Positions 6,620 through 15,700 of a stretch of DNA of 20,882 bases are shown here, piece after piece. Each line of letters starts with the position of its first letter. Within the stretch, counting starts at the first letter, position 1. The position numbers and the translations under genes are program-made. The notes under the pieces were generated by a model. That model saw nothing but the letters and a program-made list of their open reading frames with translations, had not been told where the DNA came from and ran no database searches. The DNA comes from a virus. The DNA lies in the IMG/VR virus record IMGVR_UViG_3300017917_004832, positions 1-20,882 of that record. One strand, given 5' to 3'.

Positions 6620-7351
6620 ATGATAGATAAAAAGTTAAAGAATTTTATAAAGCAACAATCTATTAAAGATTCTCCTAATGAATGCTGTGGTTTTATAGTA
6701 GAAGATTTTGATAATAATTTTAAATGTATACCATGCGAAAATATTGCTTCAAATAAAGAAGAATTTTTTAATATAAGATCTATAGATTATTTAAATATAA
6801 AAAATCAATATAAAAAAGTCCATTATATTTACCATAGTCATACTAATAGTAATTTTGATTTTTCAGATCAAGATAAAAAATGCGCAGAGAATTTAAATAT
6901 ACCAATAATTTTGTATATTTTAAAAAATAATGAAATAAAGATATATGAGACGCATGATGCATTTAAAAATTATACTGGAAGATTTTACCAACATGGAAAA
7001 TATGATTGTTTTAAACTAATAGAAGAATTTTATAAAAAAGAAAAGTCTATAGAATTAAAATATGACAAAGAATTTTATAATAAAAAATTTGAAGAAATGG
7101 AAATAAAAAATGAAATTTATAAATTTTATGATAGTAATAATTTTAAAATTTTAGATAAAAATGAAACATTAGAATTACATGATATACTATTAATTGATGC
7201 ATTTGGAGAAAATAAACCTAAACATTTCGCTTTATATATTGGAGAAGATAAAATCTTACATCAACCAATGTTTGGTTTCTCAAAAATTGAAAATTATTGT
7301 AATTTTTATAGAAAACATACAGATTCTGTATTTAGGTTAAAAGCTTTATGA
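6620..7351 (+). CDS. K: Tail tip assembly protease/hydrolase K homologue (JAMM + NlpC/P60)
   Basis: 243 aa from ATG 6620. A longer in-frame start at 6566 would overlap L by 53 bases, so ATG 6620, one base after the L stop, is preferred. The N-terminal domain has an intact JAMM metalloprotease motif: Glu21, His72-x-His74, seven residues, then Ser82-x-x-Asp85. The C-terminal domain is NlpC/P60-type with Cys130 (YDCFKLIEEFY), His202 (KHFALYIG) and His214. Both active sites look complete. In lambda, K works with I and L/J during tail-tip assembly, and NlpC/P60 domains cut peptidoglycan peptides. It overlaps I by ATGA. Identification is secure; the in vivo substrate is not shown. Confidence 0.88.
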   Translation: MIDKKLKNFIKQQSIKDSPNECCGFIVEDFDNNFKCIPCENIASNKEEFFNIRSIDYLNIKNQYKKVHYIYHSHTNSNFDFSDQDKKCAENLNIPIILYILKNNEIKIYETHDAFKNYTGRFYQHGKYDCFKLIEEFYKKEKSIELKYDKEFYNKKFEEMEIKNEIYKFYDSNNFKILDKNETLELHDILLIDAFGENKPKHFALYIGEDKILHQPMFGFSKIENYCNFYRKHTDSVFRLKAL

Positions 7352-8115
7352 TAAAAGTAAATTTACATGGTAAATTAGGAAAAGATTTGGGAGAATCCTG
7401 GGAACTTGAAGTTTCAAGTGTTGCTGAAGTATTTAGAGCTATAGAAGCAAATACTAGAAAATTAAGACGATGGGTTATTGATTATCAAGATGAATTTGAA
7501 TATGAAATACTTATAAATAAAAGTAACTTATTTACAGAAAAGCCAAATTTTAAATCAATTAATGAAATAAAAAATTCTGAATTTTTTGTCAAACTTAATG
7601 ATAAGATTGAAACTATAGATATAATACCTCATATCGAAGGCGCAGGAGGCGCAGTTAAACTTGTCGCAGGAATAGTCACAGTTGCAGCAGCAATCATTGT
7701 TGGTGTAGTTTTTCCACCTCTTCTTCCTCTTGCGGTTGGAGTAGGTATAGCTGGTTTAGGATTAGTGGCAGCAGGAACAAGCGAGCTTTTATCAAAACCA
7801 CCACCTTCTGTTCCTTTTACAGCTCAACAGATTAATCCGATAGAAGGAGAAGGAGAATCTGGTGGACCAACTTCTTATTTATTTAATGGACCAGTAAATA
7901 CCGTTGGAGAAGGAGGACCTGTTCCAATTGGATATGGTCAATTAGTAATTGGTGGAAATAATGTTTATGCAAACTATGATATAATTTATAGGGCTTATAA
8001 AGGATCAGTATCTAATACAAGTTTGCAAGCTTTAGATGAAGGCAGTAATCAGTATATATTTAATTCAAAATGTTATTTGATTAATCAGTCTTCTTTACAA
8101 ACATCTCCATTTTAA
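7348..8115 (+). CDS. I: Tail assembly protein I homologue
   Basis: 255 aa (lambda I is 223). The N-terminal 90 residues form the ubiquitin-like I domain (MIKVNLHGKLGKDLG, SVAEVFRAIEAN, FEYEILIN, IDIIPHIEGAGG). A Gly/Ala/Val-rich hydrophobic stretch follows (about 102-145). Then comes the conserved LFNGPVNTVGEGGPVPIGYG and LVIGG segment (178-203). About 50 extra residues (206-255) end the protein. In lambda, I acts in tail-tip assembly and is not abundant in the virion. It starts inside the end of K (ATGA) and is followed by J after three bases. Assignment strong. Confidence 0.86.
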   Translation: MIKVNLHGKLGKDLGESWELEVSSVAEVFRAIEANTRKLRRWVIDYQDEFEYEILINKSNLFTEKPNFKSINEIKNSEFFVKLNDKIETIDIIPHIEGAGGAVKLVAGIVTVAAAIIVGVVFPPLLPLAVGVGIAGLGLVAAGTSELLSKPPPSVPFTAQQINPIEGEGESGGPTSYLFNGPVNTVGEGGPVPIGYGQLVIGGNNVYANYDIIYRAYKGSVSNTSLQALDEGSNQYIFNSKCYLINQSSLQTSPF

Positions 8116-8118
8116 TTT

Positions 8119-11100
8119 ATGGGTAATGCATATAAATTTGCTGACGGATTAACTTACCTTTTATTTCCTGGAAATTTAGGATATGGATTTGCATCTTATA
8201 ACTTTCCAGAAAGTACAGCTCAAGATGATGGTGGTGGCGCTGGATCTATATCTTTATCATTTAGTGGATCATTTATACCATACAGTACTTATTCTAATGA
8301 GTCATTTGGATATGGACCAAGCGGATTTTCTTCTTCTTATACACCTCTAGCAAATCTTAGCGGTTATGATTATTATGATTGGAGAGCAGGTTATGTGTTT
8401 TATGGAAAAACAGATCCAAATACTCCAGACTTAAGAACTATATTTTCAGTTAATCCAAATTCAGGTGTAGAATCAACATATTCTGAAAAAGTAAAAAATC
8501 AAACAGCTTTTAATTCTATTTCTCAAATTAATATTTTAGATCTAATTTGTGAAGGACCAATTGAAGGATTTGTAACAGGAATTTATATACCAAATTTCAG
8601 TGGAAAAAATATTGGAGATATAGGTTATACTAGCGTAACTTTTCAACCATATTCAAGCGCTGCAGCAACCCAAGCTTCTCCTGGAGGACCAGAAACACGA
8701 TCAATTTATTGGAATGATGTTCCAATTACTGATTTACAAGGTTTTTATAATTTTCAATTTGTAGATTATAAATATAAATATGGCGAAAAAACAAACGACC
8801 ATACAATATATAATCCATATATTTATCTCTATGAAGATAGAAGAGATTATTTTGGTAAACAAGTTGATAGGAATAAAATACCTTTACAGACTTCTACTAC
8901 TCGCGCTGTGGGTGAAAGTATATATGGATACTATATAGTTAGTGGTAATGAAGAAATCATTACTCCAAAAACTTATTATGTATACAATACAGATGTATCT
9001 TCAATAAAAGTAAATATTAAAATTAATAGTTTATACGAACAAATACTCACAGGTTCAAACGCTGGAGATATAGAAAGACAAGACTTAATATTACAATTTG
9101 GAATATATAGAATACTAAATAATGGAGATTTAGTTTTATTAGATACATCAAAATATCCTCCATATGAAAAAGCATATTGGTCTGTAGATACTGTAGAAGC
9201 TAAAGGAAAAGTTGCAAACTCACCAATGATAATTACTTATGAAATAAGTTTAAGACCTTACGCCGAGAACACTCCATTTTTCCCACTTTTTTCAAATCAA
9301 ATAGGATGGGCTATAGATGTAACAAAAAGAAGTAGAGAGTTTGCTACAGCAAGTCTTTCTAGCTCAACATCTATTGATAGTATAACCGAAGTTTATTCTG
9401 ATAGATTTGTATATCCAGATGCAGCTTTAGTTTATTCTAAATTTGACGCAAGATACTTTAGCGACGTTCCTACGAGAACATATAAAGTTAGATTATTAAA
9501 AGTTAAAGTTCCAATTAATTATGATCCTATTTCTAAAACATATACTGGCCCATGGAATGGTCAATTTAAAATTGCTTGGACAGATAATCCAGCATGGTGC
9601 TTTTATGATCTTATAACAAATAATAGGTTCGGTTTAGGAAAATACATTGATTCTAATTTAGCCGATAAATGGAATTTATATGAAATTGGACAATATTGCG
9701 ATCAATTGGTTAGCGATGGTTTTGGAGGCTTAGAGCCTCGTTTTAGATGTAACGTATATATATCTACCAAAGAAGAAGCATATAAAGTTTTAAATGATAT
9801 GGCTAGTATATTTTTAGCTATATTATATTACGCAGCTGGACAAATTACAGCTAGTCAAGACTCACCAAAAGAACCAATATATTTATTTAATAATAGTAAT
9901 GTAATTAACGGAGATTTTACATATTCTGATGCATCTAAAAAATCAAGAAAAACTGTAGCAGTCGTAAGATATAATGATGAAAATGATAATTATAAACCTG
10001 CAATTGAATATATTGAAGATAGAAGTTCACTAATGAAAATAGGAATAAGAGAAACCGACATAGTTGCATTTGGATGCACAACTAAAAATCAAGCTCGAAG
10101 AGTTGGAAAATGGCTACTAACAACACAAAATACTGAAACAGAGGTTATTGATTTTGAAGTAGGTTTAGAAGGCAATTTCTTAAGGCCTGGAGATGTTATT
10201 TTAGTATACGATCAATATAGAAAAAATCAAACCTATGCGGGCAGAACGTTAGAACTAACTACAGGATATGCAGTTTTAGATCTTCCATATAATTCAACTA
10301 ATACTTATGCTATTACTGGGGTAAACTCTGGTTTAAGTTTTGAGATTTTAACTCCAACATATAACTTAAACTTAGGCACAAAATTAGGGGATTTATATGC
10401 TACAGGATTTTCAAATGTAACATCCTCTGGAGTATCTGGAATAAATAGCTCCTTCTTAAGAAGAGGACAAACTCAATCTATAAATATTAATAATCCAAAA
10501 AATTATTTAACTAGCGGATCTGGAATATACTCTAATAATATAAGAATAAATTTTCCATCTACACTAAATAATTCTGGGTATAGTTTACCTCAAAATACAG
10601 TATGGATAATTGATATAAATAATTCTGGTTATTCTAACGCTGGAATCAACACAAGATCATTAATAAATAATCCATCAAATACTTTATATCCTGGTTATTA
10701 TTTAGAATCTTATCTAAATAAGCCAAAAGAATATAGAGTATTAAATATAATAGAAAAAAGTCCAGAAGTTTTTGGTGTTAATGCTCTCGAATATAATAGA
10801 CAAAAGTTTGAAGATATAGACAATATCGGAACATTGGTAAATGTTCCAATTCGTCCAGCATTGCCAACAAAACCAAATCTAATATTAACAGGTCTATTTA
10901 GAGATAATAATGGTTACTTTTTGAGAGATCCTTATAATCCATCAGCTGGTCATTATACAGCCAATAGAACTGGTATTAATAGTATTATATATAATATAAT
11001 ACCTCCAGCAAGTTCTTCGAATACTTTATATTACGTTTATGTAAACTCTGGATCTAATTTTTCCTCTTCTACTACCCCAATATCAACTCAAAAAGATATA

Positions 11101-11334
11101 TTATCTCCATCAAATTTAAGAACAGGCATATCATATATAGATCCTAATACAGATGGCTTTTATGATGTTATATTTCCACCATTTTTTACCCCATTATATA
11201 CTGGATCTTATTATTTTAGAGTATTTGCTGAAAATAGTATTGGTGAAAGATCAGATCCAGCAACAGGAGTTTATGTTTTAAGAAATCAAGCTTCTGTTTT
11301 TAGTGTAGAAGCTTCTGGAATAAACGTTTATTAA
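8119..11334 (+). CDS. J: Central tail tip / host specificity protein J homologue
   Basis: 1071 aa (lambda J is 1132). About 125 residues precede the first J motif. ISQINILDLICEGPIEGFVTG (134-154) is the J hub signature, followed by the YWNDVPITDLQG strand (197-208) and a long inserted region. The conserved core is very clear: YTGPWNGQFKIAWTDNPAWC (475-494), then DLITNNRFGLGKYI, DKWNLYEIGQYCDQLVSDGF and GGLEPRFRCNVYIS, and later NNSNVINGDFTYS, DIVAFGCTTKNQARRVGKW and the FLRPGDVILVYD segment (to about 698). The C-terminus (about 960-1065) looks fibronectin-III-like (YYFRVFAENSIGERSDPAT). J contacts the receptor and plugs the tube. Lambda's far C-terminal binding region is absent, and the next gene may supply it. 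No SD. Confidence 0.93.
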   Translation: MGNAYKFADGLTYLLFPGNLGYGFASYNFPESTAQDDGGGAGSISLSFSGSFIPYSTYSNESFGYGPSGFSSSYTPLANLSGYDYYDWRAGYVFYGKTDPNTPDLRTIFSVNPNSGVESTYSEKVKNQTAFNSISQINILDLICEGPIEGFVTGIYIPNFSGKNIGDIGYTSVTFQPYSSAAATQASPGGPETRSIYWNDVPITDLQGFYNFQFVDYKYKYGEKTNDHTIYNPYIYLYEDRRDYFGKQVDRNKIPLQTSTTRAVGESIYGYYIVSGNEEIITPKTYYVYNTDVSSIKVNIKINSLYEQILTGSNAGDIERQDLILQFGIYRILNNGDLVLLDTSKYPPYEKAYWSVDTVEAKGKVANSPMIITYEISLRPYAENTPFFPLFSNQIGWAIDVTKRSREFATASLSSSTSIDSITEVYSDRFVYPDAALVYSKFDARYFSDVPTRTYKVRLLKVKVPINYDPISKTYTGPWNGQFKIAWTDNPAWCFYDLITNNRFGLGKYIDSNLADKWNLYEIGQYCDQLVSDGFGGLEPRFRCNVYISTKEEAYKVLNDMASIFLAILYYAAGQITASQDSPKEPIYLFNNSNVINGDFTYSDASKKSRKTVAVVRYNDENDNYKPAIEYIEDRSSLMKIGIRETDIVAFGCTTKNQARRVGKWLLTTQNTETEVIDFEVGLEGNFLRPGDVILVYDQYRKNQTYAGRTLELTTGYAVLDLPYNSTNTYAITGVNSGLSFEILTPTYNLNLGTKLGDLYATGFSNVTSSGVSGINSSFLRRGQTQSININNPKNYLTSGSGIYSNNIRINFPSTLNNSGYSLPQNTVWIIDINNSGYSNAGINTRSLINNPSNTLYPGYYLESYLNKPKEYRVLNIIEKSPEVFGVNALEYNRQKFEDIDNIGTLVNVPIRPALPTKPNLILTGLFRDNNGYFLRDPYNPSAGHYTANRTGINSIIYNIIPPASSSNTLYYVYVNSGSNFSSSTTPISTQKDILSPSNLRTGISYIDPNTDGFYDVIFPPFFTPLYTGSYYFRVFAENSIGERSDPATGVYVLRNQASVFSVEASGINVY

Positions 11335-11336
11335 TT

Positions 11337-12752
11337 ATGAAAGTAAATAACTTAAATTTAACAATAGAATGGGATACTATTAGAAATATTCCTAATTATG
11401 TTGTTGTATCCGAAGAGTTCCCTTCGTATAATGTATCTATCAAAGATGAGAGTAATTCTATAATTGAAAAATTTTTTAATATTAAAAATAATGAACCAGT
11501 TTTAGAAAGAAAAACTCAAAGAATTAAAGGAATACCTAAACTTAAATATTTTGTTAATTTTTCTAAAAATAAGATTAAAAGTAATTTTAAATATGACTTT
11601 GAAAAAAATTATAATAAATATAAAGAAATCAATAATAAAATTGGATTTTATAAAAAGTTATTATTTTCAATAGATTTTAATAATGATGGTAAAGGTGACT
11701 TTGATGTTGATGCTGAATACGCTACAATAGAAGATTTAAATAAAAATCTATTATTTAGTAAAATTTATAGAAGTAGTGATTATTTAAGCGTAAAGATGCT
11801 TATCAATAAAGAATATTTTAATATGAAGAATATTAATTCATTTTTAATAATTAGCGAAGTATCTAACAAAGTAGTTAAAAATAAAAAATTATTAAACCTA
11901 TTTACAGAAAAAATAAAAGAAAAATGGTTAGATGTTAATGACCAAACCGCACTATTAACAATACCATTTATAGAAAGTGATATAGTAGAAATATCTGAAA
12001 ATGTAAATATAAAAATTATTCCATTAAATTTTGTTCAAACAGAGATATATAAATTTTTAAAAGAAAAAGAAGCCGAAGCTGAAATAAATAGTTTATATGA
12101 AGAATATTTCTCTAATCAATGCTTTAATATAGGTAAAATATATAAACAAGCAGTAAATAATGAAATGATGATTTTTTATCAAAATTATATATATTTATTT
12201 AATAAAGATAGTATTGAAGCTAATTCTTTCCAGACCGATTTAAATATTAATGATATTAGTTTTAATAAATATTTTCCTTTATTAAATAAGGATCAAATGA
12301 ACAAAACAATATGTTTGTCTGACGATCTTAATACAGATGACGTTATAGATAACCCATATAATTTACAAAAAGATTACTTAGGATATTATTCAAAAAATAT
12401 GACAGATTATGAAGATATAGCTATAGATATTGATTATCTTCAAAACCAAGGATTAAAGACTGTTAAAATAATAGAAATCGAAGAATTAGGCAATATATGT
12501 AATATTTATATTGAGTTTATAACATCATTTTATAATAATGAAAAGTTCTATATAGAAACTAGTAATAATCTTAAATTTGATAAGAAATACAAGACTATAA
12601 TTGATGGACAAGAATATATTACATTTTTATTTAAATATTCTTATGATTTAAACTCTTTAAATGAGTATTTATCAGAAAATCTAAATATAAACAAGAATCA
12701 AATTATATCAGAAAAAGATCTTATCAATTTCTCGGCTAAATTAATACTTTAA
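11337..12752 (+). CDS. Hypothetical tail-tip-associated protein, 471 aa
   Basis: I do not recognise this family. It starts two bases after J, so it is almost certainly made with the tail-tip proteins and is probably structural or receptor-facing. It is extremely rich in K, N, I and D. A calcium-loop-like segment, DFNNDGKGDFD (from residue 113), matches the DxNxDGxGD pattern of EF-hand/dockerin loops. Residues 55-105 may form a coiled coil (KYKEINNKIGFYKKLLF). The middle (about 235-260) is helical with an EKEAEAEINSLYEEY run. Its stop overlaps the tape measure stop in TTAA. Codon use is even more AT-biased than that of J. Receptor binding or a J-companion role is inference from position. Confidence 0.6.
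   Translation: MKVNNLNLTIEWDTIRNIPNYVVVSEEFPSYNVSIKDESNSIIEKFFNIKNNEPVLERKTQRIKGIPKLKYFVNFSKNKIKSNFKYDFEKNYNKYKEINNKIGFYKKLLFSIDFNNDGKGDFDVDAEYATIEDLNKNLLFSKIYRSSDYLSVKMLINKEYFNMKNINSFLIISEVSNKVVKNKKLLNLFTEKIKEKWLDVNDQTALLTIPFIESDIVEISENVNIKIIPLNFVQTEIYKFLKEKEAEAEINSLYEEYFSNQCFNIGKIYKQAVNNEMMIFYQNYIYLFNKDSIEANSFQTDLNINDISFNKYFPLLNKDQMNKTICLSDDLNTDDVIDNPYNLQKDYLGYYSKNMTDYEDIAIDIDYLQNQGLKTVKIIEIEELGNICNIYIEFITSFYNNEKFYIETSNNLKFDKKYKTIIDGQEYITFLFKYSYDLNSLNEYLSENLNINKNQIISEKDLINFSAKLIL
11673..11699 (+). other. EF-hand/dockerin-like calcium loop
   Basis: Codons for D-x-N-x-D-G-x-G-D occur here once. The spacing of acidic side chains and the central Gly fit a Ca2+-binding loop; binding is inferred. 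Confidence 0.45.
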
Positions 12753-15700
12753 CCTATTTTTCTATAAACGCTACTACTTAATAAGCCACCTGGTCTTTGC
12801 TGCTCTGTTATTACTCTTATAACTTGATCTTTAACTCTTGCTGCTAATTCGCGTGTTCTTCTGCTTTCTTCTTCTCTTTGTTGAGCTGGAGTATTAGCAT
12901 TTTGCTCTGTTGTATCTGAAACAACTCTTTCTTGGTTTAAATTAACAACAACACTAACATTATTAGTTGGAGAATAATTAGAAGCTCCTTGTTCAGAAGT
13001 GGTCCCAACTGATCCTCCATCAGCAAATCTTTTTACTCTTCCAGAATTTAAATCATCAAAGAATTTTTTACCATATAAATTAACTGCTTCGCGACGCATA
13101 ACAAATTCTCCATCCATAAGTAAGGCTGGAATATTATCTTCATTTTTACCGCCATTTGCAAATCTTTTAATATGACCACCAGCTGCTTTTCTTAGAGATG
13201 GTTGTGCATATCTTAATTGAGTACCTGATGAAGCCCCTTCTCTTAAGGTTGGTTGCGCATATCTTAATTTAGGACCTGATGAAGCTGGACTAATTTGTCC
13301 CAGACCATAAGATGCCCCTGCAGCCCCAAGTCCAAAAAGGTAAGAAAACCATGCACCTTTAGATGCTGCTGATTTTTGGCTATTATATTGATTTTGAATC
13401 TCTTGGTTTAATCTTATGTTTTCTTCTAAAGCTTGTTTATTAGATTCATTTACTCCTTGAACATAATTTATATAATCAAACAAAGCTTGCTCTCTTTGTT
13501 GACGAATTTGATTTTGTGGATTATTGGGATCTAAAATAGCTTGTAGACTTAAACTTGGACTAACTAGATTTTCTCCAGCAGTAGGATAAAGTGGATCATT
13601 ATATCTATAGACATTTTCCCCTAAGAATTGAAGTTCTCCACCATCTGCGAATTTTGGTATCATTCCGCCGTATTTGAAAAATTCTCCCCTTTTTTCTTTG
13701 GGTCTTGAAATAGAAGGTGCTATTGAATATGAACTTTGTTGATTTGGTTGTACAAAATTTGGAGAAATTGATGTTATATTAAAACCAACTTGACTTAGAC
13801 CTCCTAAAAATGATTTCTTTACTTTCCCTTCATTCAACATTTGTAAATATTCTGGGCTATATTTTTTAACAGCGCTTTTTCTTATAACATATTCGCCTGC
13901 ACTTAACATCGCTGGAACGTCATCTTTTGTTCCAGATCCACCAGTTACAGTTCCACCGGAAGAGTAGCCTTTTATAATACCACCTTTTGATTTATTTAAT
14001 GAATTTAAAAATTTTCCTAAATTACCACCAACTGCTCCGCTTGTACTACCTAAAATACTTCCGAATAAAAGATTTGTACTAAATTCAAGAGCTAATTGTT
14101 GTATTTTATTAGATATGTTAAGAGCAAATTTTTGAAAAGCTTCACCAGCAGTAGCTGTACCTTGAGCAAAATCAAAAAATGCATTATTAAATTCAGACTT
14201 TATTGTTCTCGCAGTTTCTTTTGCGCCTAGTTGAACATCTCTAAATGCATCTTCTGTTCTATAATCAAATTCATCAAAAAATGAATCAGAAAAATCTGAT
14301 AATTGAGTATCTTGACCAAGTATGCGTGATTCTCTTGTTTCTTGTCTACCAGACCTAAAATCTTCTGCGAAAAGATTTCCAGCTTTTCTTTGATTGACTA
14401 ATATCTTCTCGCGTAAGCCCTCTAATCTTTTTCGATATTGATCTTCTGTTATTATTGCTTTTTCTATCTCTTTCTGATATTGATCTTCAGTAATCTCTTT
14501 ATTTTCTAACTGAACATTTAATTTATCTCTTCTTACAACTTCTTGAGCTAGCATTTCTCTAAGTTTTTCTGTTTCTTTATCGATTTCATCATAAACTTTA
14601 TTTCTTCTAGCTGGTGTTAAAATATCTTCACCAATTTGTTGAATAAGTCCAGCTTGCTCTTTACCTAAAACACCAAGAGGGTCTTGTAATTGAGCAAATA
14701 ATCTTTTCTTAACAAAATTGTCCGCTTCCCTTAAAGTTAAAGTATTATCTTTAAATGCTTGAATATATTCTTCTATGCTTGTTATAGCATTATTTTTAAG
14801 TATTTGCTCAATTCTTTTCGTACTTACACCTTGAGATCTTAAATCTTTTAAGATTCTCTGTAGAAGAGCATCTGCCGCTTCTTGATTTAAAGTCGTGCTA
14901 GATGCAGCGATTTTCCATTCAGCGAATTTTGCTCTAGTTTCTTCTGTATCTTGATAAAGTGGCTCAAGAACTGTTAATATTTGATTTAAATTTGTTCTTA
15001 TTTTCTCTTGTACTTTTACAGTAGGAACTCGTTCTATATTAGGAACTGCGACTCCTGCAAAACCCGCTCCTTCAACAAATGGAGATATACTTCCAGTACG
15101 AATTTTAGCCTCTTGTTGTAATTTTTGATTTTCTTTTAATAATTCTTCTAAATTTTTAGAAACAGTTTGTATTCTTTGTCTTCCTTCTTCTGTGGCGGCT
15201 AATTTTCTTATTACTGATTCTCCAGTTGATGTTTGAAGAGATAAGATGCTCTTTCCTATAATATCTGCATCGGTTTTAGTTTTTATCTCCTGACCTTTAA
15301 ATCCTTGTAATAAAACTTTAACACCTTCATTTGTAAGTTGAGCGCTACTTTCTGCTAATTTTTTATTAATAATCAAACCAATCGCATCATAATCTGCGCG
15401 AGCTAAAGATTCTAATACTTTATCTATAGTCTCTTTTCCTAATGGAGCTAAACCAGTAGCAATTTCATTTACTATTTTTTCTGAGTTAAAGGCTTTGGTT
15501 TGCTCGTCTGCTGTAGATGCTTGAACTTTTCTATATTCTTCAATAAGAGGAAGAACTCTTTGCAAAGAAGATTGAGATGCTTGAAATTCGTCTTGAAGAT
15601 ATTGTAAATTTTTCTGTAATTTTTCTAAGTCTGCTTTTTCTAAAGACTGAAAATATTGATAAGCTCCTATACCTCCACCAATAACTGTTCCAGCGGCTGC

